Assembly (NCBI GenBank): GCA_019055375.1
Contig: JAHQIW010007237.1
Coordinates: 496,001-560,000 of the forward strand
Length of the DNA: 64,000 nucleotides
Direction: 5' to 3'
From: Parelaphostrongylus tenuis
Taxonomy: Eukaryota; Nematoda; Chromadorea; Rhabditida; Metastrongylidae
Of this stretch, positions 32,305 through 44,045 are shown in pieces (positions within the stretch are counted from its first letter, which is position 1; each line of letters starts with the position of its first letter). The translations under genes were made by a program, and so were the position numbers. Under the pieces are notes generated by a model. It searched no databases. It worked only from the letters and a program-made list of their open reading frames with translations, and was not told the origin of the DNA.

Positions 32305-32700
32305 TTCTTAAGAATGTTCAAAGCCTTACCCGAGGTTGGTACGCCACAATCATACACCGGTGTTTCGAAGGTCTCGCCGTCCTCGTCAGTGACCCACGCC
32401 TCACATTGAGCCCTGCATTGTAGCAAGGACGGAGGCGTATGTGGTGACGCTGTTTCAAAACTGGTTTTAGAAATAGTCGATGCCATGGATCAATTTTGTT
32501 CTACCAGCAAAGATCCATCGACTAAGAAGTGATGGTGGACCAGTGTCATTGTACGCTGTGCCATCACCACATACGTCTCCCTTCTTGCTACAATGCAGGG
32601 CTTAATGTGGGGAGGGGTCACTGACGAGGAGGACGAGACCTTCGAAGCACTAGTGTATGATCCTGGCGTACCAAACTCGGGTAAGGCTTCAAACATTCTT
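32305..32700. repeat. Foldback element carrying an exon-like segment
   Basis: The arms begin TTCAAAGCCTTACCCGAG and end with its diverged inverse. The center is near 32500 (ATAGTCGATGCCATGGATC / GATCCATCGACTAAG). On the minus strand the left arm reads LLQCRAQCEAWVTDEDGETF and VYDCGVP up to a GTAAGG donor-like site, which looks like a captured Cys-rich exon. The right-arm copy has TAA in place of the CAA codon and a frame shift. The protein family is not recognised. Confidence 0.5.
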
Positions 32701-32749
32701 GCAAATTAGATTGAATGTCTACTGCGAGGTTATAAAGACAGTTAATGCC

Positions 32750-32915
32750 ATATGAACCGATCGTCGTCGCCTATTCTTAGTGTGGGGACTGGAGCACACC
32801 GCAATGATTGGCTAAAAGACAAAGGGTTCTGCCCAAATGACGAGACTGTCAAGGGCGAAACAAGTGTGTCGGGCTGTACAAGAGCGCACTAATAGACCAC
32901 ATGACAATTTGGCTC
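32750..32915. mobile_element. Hammerhead-bearing foldback element, right half, degraded
   Basis: It carries GCCCAA, AUGACGA (first C of the box lost), GAAA at 32857-32860 and a GUG triplet in place of GUA, then UCGGGC. Two core changes predict an inactive ribozyme. It ends with GACCACATGACA and TTTGGCTC, the inverse of the family terminus. Confidence 0.5.
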
Positions 32916-33469
32916 AAATAGCAATTGCGAGAATATTGTAACTTGCGCGTGGTCTCAAGAAAACACCCAAAACAAAAGGTATAAATTCCATCTTATATCG
33001 AGCTTTCTTTCACTCGATATCAATCGTCTAACCCGAAAACTTTATTCTATTAGGTTTGTACCAAAGTTATTGCGGTTTCACATCTCAGGTGTTGCGGTAA
33101 TTTCGATTTATGAATGAATTCCACTATCAAACGACAAATTTTAGCAATGCGTAAGCCGCGAATACTTTTGCACCAATCGCTAAACAATATAGTGAAGCAT
33201 TTATCAATGTAGAGCATATCATTGCAAAAAATGCGATCCTTAGTCGATATCCTTACAACATTTCGTTGTTTTTGCAAATGTTTTACTTGACAATATTTAT
33301 TTAGTCATCTACAAGTGCAATCAGAATCAATACAACGGCGTGCGATGAAGTGACCCGTGTTCCATTGAACTCCTAATTATTGTACATAATAAACTGTTCC
33401 TGTGTAGAATTTGTAACGCTTACCCACAATAATATAGGGAGGATATTTGTAATGTAATCTAAAAACACT

Positions 33470-34120
33470 ACTAATAATGATGTGTTAAGGATGATAAGAC
33501 ACGAGCGAAACGTGGAATTGGGGCGGCTTCGAGTACGCGATAGGCGGAACGAGGACCTCGATGGAGTAATGGATAATTTTGTGAGCCCTCTGCAAGGCTG
33601 GTATAAGGAGATTTTTCACAAAGTACCTGCGAGTTAGGCAATAAACAAAAGTTAAAAGTGTGGCTCTTTCCTACTCAAAATCATATACAATGTACAGTTT
33701 CAACTCGTTCTTCACATCTCGTCTGTCATAAGGCTCTTCTTCTTGCGTAAAAACTATATTCTGCATAATCAATTGAACATTATCAGAACAGTATAGAAGA
33801 AATGCTTCTAACCTACTACATTTACTAGAGAAGTGGTTGGCAAATCCCGTAGCACTGTTCGCTAATCGACTGTTTAGGTAAACTTCGCTTTCTAAAATTT
33901 TGATAGATTCAGAAAGGCTGATTTAGCAGTTTTCTACCACGTCTTTCAGCATCCGTCTTCTTATCAGAAGGAGGAGGTTATCGTAAAGCAATTTTAAGCT
34001 TGATCACTCACCCGTCATCGCTTCGTCATCCGAGGCACATTGGTTTTGCGATACTGTCGACAGAGCCATCATCTGCAACTAATACAGAGGTTTCCACGCT
34101 GTGCATCGCTAAGCTTCTCA
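33470..34120. repeat. Block shared with the region downstream of gene 1
   Basis: Patches of similarity to 8630-9500 in the same order: GCGATAGGC(A/G)..ACGAGGAC, GTGAGCCCTC, TCTAACCT, and CATC.TCTG..AC.AATACAGAG. On the minus strand the last patch reads VETSVLVADDGSVDS up to a GTGAGT donor-like site, parallel to NMEVSVFVTDDDLEGSDS at 9378-9500. Confidence 0.45.
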
Positions 34121-35389
34121 TCAATACCTCTCACGAAGAATAGATCAAATAAATCCTCATGTCTTCACGGCAACCGTGACGTCACTAAAATTTCAACTCA
34201 TGAATATGTCCACCCGGCGTACGAAATTGTAGTAAATAAAACATTGCGGTGAAACATAAAAAGTATGAAACAAAAGACAGAGCATCGGATAGAAACGGTT
34301 GAGAAACGGATACGATGCATACGTTCCTGGTAAGGCACAATTCTATTTCCGCTTCCCAGGCTTTCTCAGACACTTGAATCTTATTGAAACAAAAAAAAAA
34401 AACACGAAATCAAAATGTGTCAGCTGCAACTTCTCGTTTTTAGCGTAAATGAAAGAGCCATCGAAGTTGCGCATAGCTTTTTCAGTATACAAGGTTTGAG
34501 GCTATAATAGGTCTTGTCAAAAGTTTTGACACTAGAGCAATAAATCTAAATTTATCACTTAGAAGTAATAAAAGCTGCTTAACATTACTATAAAGTAAAG
34601 TGTTCTCGCCTTCCAACAATTCCCTTAACACTCTAATCGAGTTATGATATCGAGTCAAACGAGTTCTATCTAACGCTTGAAAATGTCATATACGATGATC
34701 ATCGGTTGTTAATGTTATCCGTTATGTTATGTAAATTCATCTGTAAGGTTTTCCATCACCAGGCCAATAATCTACTTCTCATTAGATGTGTCTATCGTCC
34801 AAATAGAATAATTACTTGAATGGTGCATCTTCACCAGTAGTGCGAATCCCAGCAAATATTCTATCGCTTTCTATCGCTTTTGTTCTCACGCAATCGTCTT
34901 GCATGTTGGTGGCATGCTCCAGTTCATGTTGACGTCTCCGCAGCAATCCGTAGTCCTGGAAACGTTTACATCTATGTATCGAGATAACTCAAAATTCGAC
35001 TTCCCATAAACCTCGACATAATTAATATATATATGAAAATCGAGAAAACTTATCTTGATTAGTTGACGCGAGGTTGGTAAAGTAGTCGTAGTAATTCGGC
35101 TGACATTTCGGCGACCCGCCTTCTTTAGAGCCTGGGTGGATGTAATATGAGTTGTATCCAGATTGTTGACGTATGTTTTGATTACGATCACTATTCCTTT
35201 GGGTTGCTGTCCACAAAACACTTACATTCTTTTAGAGTCCATTTCACCATACTTTTTGTATGTCTGTCGTCTGTTCTTTTCATAACATGGCAGACCTATT
35301 TACTAAATTTCCAACTAAGTTTCCGAACTTGATCTAAAAGTTTAAAGTAATCGAAAATATCAAATAACATTAAGTAAACTATTTTTCGT

Positions 35390-35960
35390 TTGCTGCCTGG
35401 ATACAATTCTGCCAACGCTCTGGCAACAACGCTCATAAAACTCAATATTACTCGATGCAAAGCAAGCAGACAATTCTCGACGCAAATGATTGATGTCTCA
35501 AAACTTCTTGTCTAACCAGTGCTCCAATGATCTGAAGATATGGAAACCGGACAGAGACAGATCTGACGAATCCAATTGCTCCTAAGCCATTTCTTACCTG
35601 CACCTTTTAAAATTTTCCAGATATGCTCGTCTGAATATTGGAAATCATCGGCCAAACCACTAGTTGACAAAGTCGGATCTTCTTTAGTCGCTCAACGATG
35701 CTTCTCGACCAATTTCACGTGGTCTTCCGGATCTTGGTTGATTGACTAAATCAGTATCTCTGTTACGAGACTTTGCAAACGATTCATACGCCGTAGTTCT
35801 ACCCACAACTTGGCGGACTTTCGCACGATTAATGTTGTCAAATGCAGCTTGAAAACTGAACTGTTCCAATTGAAACTCGTAAAGCAGTAAGTTATAAATG
35901 ACTTTCCATGACGGCTCCATTGTTAGACAAGCATATGCAAAAAATATCAAACAATCCGCA
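35390..35960 (-). pseudogene. Mariner-type transposase relic with N-terminal helix-turn-helix
   Basis: On the minus strand from about 35920: MEPSWKVIYNLLLYEFQLE, then FDNINRAKVRQVVGRTT, then NQPRSGRPRE. This is the paired-type DNA-binding head of mariner/SETMAR transposases. Near 35395-35445 comes FYERCCQSVGRI, the family C-terminus, so most of the catalytic middle is deleted or unrecognisable. Confidence 0.72.
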
Positions 35961-36968
35961 AAAAATTCTGCCCAAGAAAGGTGAGAGACAAAAAATTTGA
36001 CTTTGTGGCAAAATTTTAATTTTCTGGATCACGTTCGGAAATTTAGTTGTAGACCTAATAACTTTCACATTCAACGACCAGTTTTGCAGATTCCAGAACT
36101 TGATTAGGTTTCAAAGATCTAAGCTTTGCACTTCGTCTAGAGGTTGTGAGATTAGATAAAATTCTAGTAGTTTTTACTCAGGTGCTCTGTGGGCGTGTGT
36201 GATTTTCGTAACGTGAGTCTACAACCTTCTGCACGACAGAGCGCTGAAAGTATCATTGAATCGAAAAGGTGAAAGTGGGGTTTTGGGTATGTCTTTTGGT
36301 CGTGGCTACTTCGAGAGGCTTAAATACTGCTATTATTCTCCTTCTTTCACCTAAAATCAATATTTTTAAAAGCTATTCCTCATGCCCACTGACGCTTGAG
36401 ATGCAGACACAGAGTGATCTCTGTAATCACAAAGCCATCCATCCAGTCACTTCGAATTGTTTACTTTCAGTGCGTCGAGTTCAATGAACTCTGAAGTTTC
36501 TTGTATCATGGCTTTCCGATAAAAGTGACAATTTCTAAGACTGAGTGAAAGTTTGACAATATTTAGCCATGAATACATATGCCTTTCACATACCACTTGA
36601 GCGACGTCACTATTTTATGCCAACGTGGCTGTAAAGAGCTGTGATAAGGTGTTGTTGCCTGGTATAATCTTTTTTATAGCAAGGAATTATTAAGAAATAT
36701 GTTTCATGGTGCGAAGGCGACCAAATCGAAATGGATGGCTTTCTTGACATTTCGTAAGTGTAGCTTGGCGTTTCCTAAACATGGAAATCGACATGAAAGA
36801 AGAATTAGATCAAGAAAGGAGCGTAGCATGAAGCGCATTCATACCCTCAAAGAATAATGGACCGCAAAACTGTTTGTTAACCTTTCAACTCAACACTCCT
36901 CCGAGATGATCAGACAATATTCTTTTTTATTTAACCTCATTTAGCGGTGGTATAATGTTATGAATCTA

Positions 36969-37339
36969 CCCAATGATGTAGAGTGATGTGTAAGACTCTT
37001 GCGTCAGGAGGGACTCAAACCCGTAATTCACTCCATCCGAGAGCGCGTGCTCTATCCCTCGCACTACCAGTGATCGTTTTGCAACCACTCTTATACTAAA
37101 ACGAATCTATTAACAGCAATCAACCTCAACTGTTTAAGCATGGAAACTCGACATTGATATTGAACCCAGTCACGTTGACAGATATTAGGTACTAGATGAT
37201 CAAACAGAACTTTTTTATTAGTAGTTATAAAACAGGCGTCGGCAGTGCAAGAGATAGAGTACGCGCCCCTGAGTAAAGTGATATGGAGGCTCAAGTCCCG
37301 CCTAATGCAAAAATTTTGTACATCACTCTACATCATTGG
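36969..37339. mobile_element. tRNA-like foldback element, full length
   Basis: The ends CCAATGATGTAGAGTGATGT and its inverse (ACATCACTCTACATCATTGG) are near perfect. Diverged tRNA-like units lie in the arms (37001-37075 minus, 37236-37310 plus). The middle has TTGAACCCAGTCACGTTGAC, shared with 25051-25281. Confidence 0.65.
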
Positions 37340-37439
37340 ATTTATTTATAACTCTTTCTAGTGTTGTTAAATGCAGCAGTGAAGTGGGCTGAAACTGCTA
37401 CCACGTCAGGAAAAAATTGCGGACAACTAAGGGAGTGCT

Positions 37440-37780
37440 TGAACAATGGCTCCCGAAATTTAGTCGGCAGTCACAATGTCTAAGCGGTTTACGCAACCGA
37501 ATAGACTACAGTGGACGAAATTGGGCGAAAAGAACTGTAGAGTGGACCCGACGGAATTACTCCTGTCTTCGACGGCGACCACCTAAGCGTTGGACGGAAA
37601 TGTTCGTGAGAAAATCACACAGCCGCATTAGCAGATGTGGTTGTTTTACAGATCAAGGTATGAGACCTGCACCAATGCAATGTTTGGCTGAAACCACCGC
37701 CATAGACGACTACCGCGAAATGACCAAATTAATGGAAATGCGCGCGTGCTCACGTGACGTACCACCTAAGTATTAAAGTT
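37440..37780 (+). pseudogene. Non-LTR retrotransposon RT C-terminal fragment
   Basis: The open stretch reads WAKRTVEWTRRNYSCLRRRP followed by PKRWTEMFVR, like the WTRAVxDWIPRDxKRxxGRPPxRWxDxF tail of nematode RTE-type reverse transcriptases. It is a fragment without endonuclease or RT core. Confidence 0.5.
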
Positions 37781-38029
37781 AGTGAGCATTACCAATAATT
37801 GCGGCAAATGATTCAGAGAGATAGGAAAAGCACATGCCACCGATTTCACTACGTGTGTAAGACTGATAATCGATACAGCGAAGTGCAAAAAGAGGAATGA
37901 TCATAGATGCCGTACAATGTGAGCTTAATCATAACTTCAGCCTCATTCTAGATTAATCAACACAATCCTTAATGAGGCACCCGAATCTTTACACACATTT
38001 AATTTTGAAAAGGGCCCTCTCAGAAGATC

Positions 38030-38300
38030 ATGCTTTAGATACTTTGTTTATCCGTCTTCACAGCGTTTTTGTTCTCATTGTGCAAATTCCAGTACTTCTA
38101 TCACTCAACTCGTTTTTTCGCGCTCTTCATGAACGTCGTAGAACCCTGGTTGAGCGAGTCTCCTTGCAATCTCGTCGATAGCATGGCTGTGGCGTTTCAT
38201 TAAGAGTGCTGTTGACTACCGGAGAAGGTTAGGGGTGAAGATCGCCACCACGCCGCTCCGCGACAAGAATCACAGCCACTCGGCCACAGCGCTCTCACAG
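38030..38300 (-). repeat. tRNA(Ser/Leu)-like SINE family B
   Basis: Read on the minus strand: GCGCTGTGGCCGAGTGGCT head, then a body shared with 16190-16395. Confidence 0.55.
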
Positions 38301-39622
38301 AACAACCAACTGGATTTCAAAAAAATGTGATTTAGGTATCGAAAAATATAACTTACGCAATGGATGTGTGATCTATAAGAGAAATATTAGTTTCTATAAT
38401 TAATATTTATCCTAAAAAATTGTTGATCATTACCATTTAGTGTCCCTAGTTATTTTGTATGATGGTTACAAGTTTCCCGAATCAACACTGCAAAAACAGG
38501 GTGTTTTCTATTGCCGACACCGATTACAAACGAGTCGCACTGGTCTCGCCGACTGCCAACCAGTTACCATCAACTGAACTAAATGAGCTCGGAGTACGCT
38601 TCATTTTCAGATCTCTTACTCACACATGAGTTAAAAAGTTTCCAATGAACACATTTCCAACAAACGTTCCTAGAATACACGTTTAGTGGCTGGCCTAACC
38701 AGCAAAACATACGAATACCACACATCAGATTCATTAGGACTTTTCGTTATAAAAATCAGATGACATTTGTCAGAATCGATGTCAATGTGGTGATCCACAA
38801 GGAGAGAAAATTGGCCCGAATTTAACGGATCTTGCGGATGTTTACGCTTACTTTGTAATACACAAGTACTGAAACTATTGTTGAGATGAAACTGAGTGGT
38901 ACCACTTGTCGCTGTCGTTGTTTTTGCTATTGCTGTCGTACGTTCACTGACTTTTCTGCAACCTTCCATTCTTCAGATCGGAGGCCAATCATAAAAATAA
39001 GCATCACTTTGTTAAAGATCAACTGCTCACTGTATTTCAAGTATGAGGCCAACTGTATGTTGTTTTCTTGAAATGAGGAGAAAACCAATCTGAATTAGAA
39101 AGTCAAGCAAATTAGGAACTCTATTCATGCATATTAGTGACCCATTCGTCCTCACGGTTCATTTTTGATTTCTTTTTCTGGGATATACACAAGCATTTCA
39201 AGAGTTTTGCATGTGATATTACAAAATGTTGGGCCAGGTTCGAGACAACCACCTAAAATCGTCAGCGATGTGCCTTTGTGATGTACAGATGCCTACAAGA
39301 CCATTTTGTTAGATAATGAGTTTACAGATCAGAATTTCTTTTATACTGACACAAAGCCGTTTGACTAACTCGTCATGTATCAATTCCGTGTGTCTTATGT
39401 GATACTAAGCATACTGTGTCAAAACTCATACATTCCCCATCTTCGCCATTGGGGCCAATCACGCGATTACCTGAATGAAACAAATGTTTGCACAGACGGT
39501 TGAAGATTAATTCACGGAGCATGGGGTTAGGTGGAAGTTCAGTAATTGCCAAATGACGAACGTTATTTTTCGCAACATATCACATTTGTCACACGCCCCG
39601 TTCTAATTGTCAACACATCATT
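38301..39622. other. Spacer, nothing recognised
   Basis: Short open frames on both strands only; no domain, RNA gene or clear repeat. Confidence 0.35.
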
Positions 39623-39890
<268 letters not shown>

Positions 39891-42639
39891 CTTTGGGTAA
39901 TTCGTAATAGCGAAATCCTACTGTAATGATGCATTTGATGGTTTTTCAGTAATTTTGCTGAGGTAAAAATCTCTCTAAACCTACCTCTACTCAACTGTTG
40001 GCCATCAACGTATACGAAATATAGTCAATTACCCGCTTATATGCATAATTAGGTGACGACAGTCGAAGATATAACGATATTACGGCGGATTTTGAGCAGT
40101 TCTCTCTCTACGATTACGCAAATGAGTGCTTTTGTCGGACAGCGGCTACTCGCAAACATAGGTTTATCGCAAGTGTACGACGATGGCTGCCATGGCACGA
40201 TGCTCACGAATCTTCCCTTTTTGGATTCGGTTCGCTGGTTGCAGCTAGCTGGCTGCCCGAATAGTTCACGAGCATGTGACGACCACCCTCACCTGTCTAC
40301 CGGTACAATTAATGACGTCACGCATGATGAGTGAACAGATTATCGCTGTCATGCCTGACTACTTCTGGGTATGGCTCAACTTTTCAGCTCTGACACTCCT
40401 ATCCTTCAGCTGATCACGTGGTGCAGTCAACCGCTCAAATCAAATATGCCTTTCATTTTTTATTTTCTCGTTGCAGCTTTTGGACTGTCGCGAATTGGAT
40501 AGTTCGAACTTTTCATGTCCTTCAAAAAAGAGATTTTTTTATTACCACATAACAAAAAAAACTCAGTGCTTGAATTTTATTTTTTTGAATTTTTCAAAAA
40601 TTTTCCTGAATAGGTCTAATTTTCACCAGCAGAATGCTCCGTCGCCCCTTTCACGAGTCATTGCTACACAACAGGTTTTGCTCCTTTTGATGTGAAAAGA
40701 AGCATTATTTTTTTTGGCCGGTAGTCTACAATTATAAGTATTTATGACACGAAGTCATCCGTGGTTGGCTTGTCGCGTTGTGACATATCATAGATTCTAA
40801 AGAACACCCATTTTCGTAGAATCGAGCTAACACTCGTGTAAATCTGCACGTTTATTTTTTGCGAATGTTTTATTTAGAGAAAAGGACAGTTTTTGAGATG
40901 TTTTTCATTACTCTTGCAGCGATTTAGTAATAACTGATCTTCAAAATAGACTTCTGAGTTTCCAGTCTGTGTTGTACTATTCAGCTAGATAGACTCAGAT
41001 GAAGTAATATTCAAAATTAAGCACATGTAGCATTATTCTTATCAAAGTAGGACAGTTATACTTTCTTTTCAAAATGCATCAAGAGGTGATCAGAGTAGCT
41101 ACTAAATCAAGTTCGATACTATCTGATTTAATTTCAACCCTCAAAAATAATGCGAATTTCTGGGTAAAATGGATTTCAGTGAGAATTCCTTGATAGCTCC
41201 ACTGTTCCATTTTTATTGGCGAGTTACACATTGTTCTATGTAACCATATTATTACTTTGCAATATATTACTATATCACTTTATCGACTAGAGAAAGCCTT
41301 ATGAACACTGAACGGAGTAACCGTCCAATATTTCACACTTTCCTTTCATACTTTAGATTCAATATTTTACACGCAGTAAAAACAAAGGATAATATAAACA
41401 TTAATGATTATGGAGCGTCTTTGTGTTAGATTATAGTAAAAATTACAAAGCACGTCGGTAGGATCCCACGCGTCATAACTTATATTGTCGCTAAAAAGTT
41501 GGATAAGTGATCGCACTTATCCAACTCCACGACAATATTACCTATATGGATTCGCACGCAAGTAAAAGTATTCAAATTTTTGAAATTGGACAAACATATC
41601 TTAGCTCGAAGTAAACTATATTGAATGAAATAAAAAGCAACAAGAGGTGATGAAAGTAAATTCATTGCGCTAACGTTCCGACGTCTTGGTCATCTTCATA
41701 GTGGATGATTCGAGTCTTCTCCATCGTCTTCCTCGAGTTGAATCTTCTTTGGTCGAACATTGCTCATATGAGCAACCTCACTTGGCAATTCTCCTATGTG
41801 CAGGAAGGTTGTAGAAGATACTAGTTGTTTTTTGTTTTTCGACGAACAATCCATCCTGCATCATTTTTCGCTAACATTCAATGCTACAGTAATTTCAAAA
41901 CCGACCTTCTTCCAACTTCGACACTACCAATAAATCACGTATTTATCGTTGATTTAGCAAATACCACTAAGCAGCAAAAATATGTGGTTGATTGGTAAAG
42001 TCAGGATTAAAGAGAAATTCCGTTTTGAAATTGAGAAGCATTGAGTTGAATATTCTTCCCAATAAAACTTGAGGCTTCATTTATTGTTGCTTTGATATTC
42101 TGGCTTTCTAGAGGCCATGAATCGTTCGCGATTGGATTTTTTGCGAGGCACACATTTCCGACGACAACTGGACGGCCGGAAGCATACGAAGGTGTGTACT
42201 GATGCTTGTAATTGCGCTCGTGTGAACTTATGAGAAACTTCATACTACCGAGAATCTTTCGCGTCGGGACGATGTGCGTTTACACGAGTGCACGCTTACC
42301 TTCAAAGATTTTTTGCCGCGCAGAGCTTTTCTCTTAGAGTCGTACTAGCCATTCAGTCTCTTGAAAGAGGCAGTTTTGTACTTGGTTTCTGAAAAGGCCT
42401 TCTCAGTACTGTACCAGCAGAAAAAGAATTACGCTTCACATTCATCGCGACTTCTTCACTCGGCTAGGAGTTGTGGGTCGTTTATCACCAAGTAATTAGT
42501 ATCATGCTATAGCGTAAATCTCGATAATTCTGGAACTAAATTCAATCAGTAGAAAAGTTTATAGAGCGCTATAAGAGTGAAATAAAGATTACGTTCCACT
42601 CGATTACTCGAGGTAACTAACTCGTCATTTGTGCTTCAT
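39891..42639. other. Spacer with a hairpin and weak repeats
   Basis: Contains the hairpin at 41482-41538 and a segment near 42300-42440 related to the 10366-11379 foldback. A minus-strand open stretch at 42007-42243 has no recognised domain and is not called. Confidence 0.35.
41482..41538. repeat. Perfect-stem hairpin
   Basis: AGTTGGATAAGTG and CACTTATCCAACT form a 13-bp stem around ATCG. Outer arms ATATTGTCG and CGACAATAT add 9 bp outside a small internal loop. Confidence 0.85.
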
Positions 42640-43215
42640 AGCGAAATTATTTGGCAATCACCTGTATAACCTGTCATCCCGTTGATCGTGAGACTCGAGT
42701 GGGTACCAGCAACACTTCCAATTTTCTCTATCGCGTGCAAGAGTAGCTCAGGGAGTCCTCCTTCCCTAAAGTTATGCTGCGCATCATATCTTTCTCTATG
42801 TCTTTCGTGAGATATCGGACAATCGGGCTGTTTTTTTTCAGGTAGAGCGCTTGATATCCGAAGGAATACAGCCGAGTAACGGCTCTCGTCCATCGGTGTC
42901 GTTGAAGCGCACCACATGTCGGCCCACCTTATTTTCGATAGACTAGCGCGTAGAACGAGCATCGTCGATCCTTGAATAGGTCGGAACTTCGCATCATTTC
43001 CCTTAATTTGAGAGATACTGGATACTCATAGGATCGACCTCCGACTTTCCCGTTCATAACGCCAAGTGACTTTCATCCTGCTTACTAGCGACCACGTTTC
43101 TGCCTGCATTACGTTAGAGCAGGGATAATGTCGAGCCGCAAAGCTGGGGCACGTGAGCGAAGATAGGAGCAGATTGGGCAAATAAAATGTAAAAAAAAAG
43201 CATGTTATCATGCAA
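42640..43215 (-). pseudogene. RTE-type retrotransposon fragment, RT C-terminus
   Basis: Parallel in sequence to 61195-61850: both share CCTGTCATnCCGTTGATCG, TCGTGCAA/GCGTGCAA and CCCGACGACGGG-like parts. The minus frame pieces LSKIRWADMW and MDESRYSAVFLRISS correspond to KIRWAGHV and WIPRD regions, with many shifts. Confidence 0.55.
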
Positions 43216-43899
43216 AGAACAAAGCCTCTATACACCTAGAGATGAGCACGGGAGTAAAGATTCAAATCAGGCGGGTATGAACCGGTATGGATGAATTTTG
43301 CTCCCCACAGGTCTCTTAGGTGTATTGCAAACATATACCAGTGCAAAAAATGCTATAGAAACATTATATCATGATAACAAAGTCTCCTTGCAGTTTTGAT
43401 GAGGACGCTTTAAATAAAACACTTGCGGATCTGTCTTTACATGATCAGCTTGCCTTTGTTATGTTATCTTTGTGTCTAACATTACCCGATTTTCTCGTTG
43501 GCGGAATCTTTTAGAGATCAAATGTGACTTCAATAATTATCAGTTCCAGAAATCATTTCATACGCTGCCGAAAATAAGATGCTAACATGAGTTTAAAAGA
43601 AAACCACACACTCTCACTGAGTGAAAAAAGTGTGCTAAAAAGGTGTAATGTGTTTTAAATGGTAATCTTACTCTAAGTCCTGCAACCATAAGGATTCTAT
43701 TAGCAAATAAGTAAAAGAAGAATAGTTATCGGACATATTGAACTTGAGTGAGATCTTAAGAAAACACTCGAAAACGAACGGTTTGATTATTCTCATAATA
43801 CCAGCCAAGAGCAATCGAGTGTAAAACACCGTCCTATAGTGATTTCTCTCATTTGATGTCACGTGTGAATAGTACGTCCGCTCTTCTCAATCAAATGAT
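43216..43899. other. Spacer with hammerhead-element flanking repeat
   Basis: A segment near 43740-43830 (CTTAAGAAAACACTCGAAA, then ATACCAGCCAAGAGCAATCG) matches the outer flank seen at 29818-29850 and 32165-32245, so the hammerhead foldback may sit in a larger repeat. Confidence 0.4.
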
Positions 43900-44045
43900 T
43901 TGGGTTTCCCGAGAAGATTGTCTAAGACGAAAGTCATTGTGGAATTGACGGGACTGTGAAGACCAAAACACGCGTGTACTGCACTGTATTAATGACCATA
44001 ATAGACCACATCCATGGCTAAAAAAGTAAATTTCAGGCATATTTA
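43900..44045. mobile_element. Hammerhead-bearing foldback element, right half, degraded
   Basis: Contains TTGACGGGACTG and AAAACACG at the hammerhead position and ends AGACCACATCCATGGCT and CAGGCATAT, the family terminus. The core is too mutated to cleave. Confidence 0.5.

Larger units (their letters stand above)
31618..35389. other. Spacer downstream of gene 2
   Basis: It contains a truncated hammerhead-foldback left end at about 32095-32155, the foldback at 32305-32700, a right-half hammerhead foldback at 32750-32915, and the block 33470-34120 shared with the region downstream of gene 1. The immediate 3' flank (31620-31700) also matches 7745-7815. No further sushi exon is seen. Confidence 0.45.

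Noticed and set aside
32837..32874. Active hammerhead in the right-half copy
   Set aside because: The first C of the CUGANGA box is A and the triplet is GUG, which violates the NUH rule.
42007..42243. 78-codon minus-strand open frame
   Set aside because: Composition is plausible but no family is recognised and no paralogue or splice context supports it.
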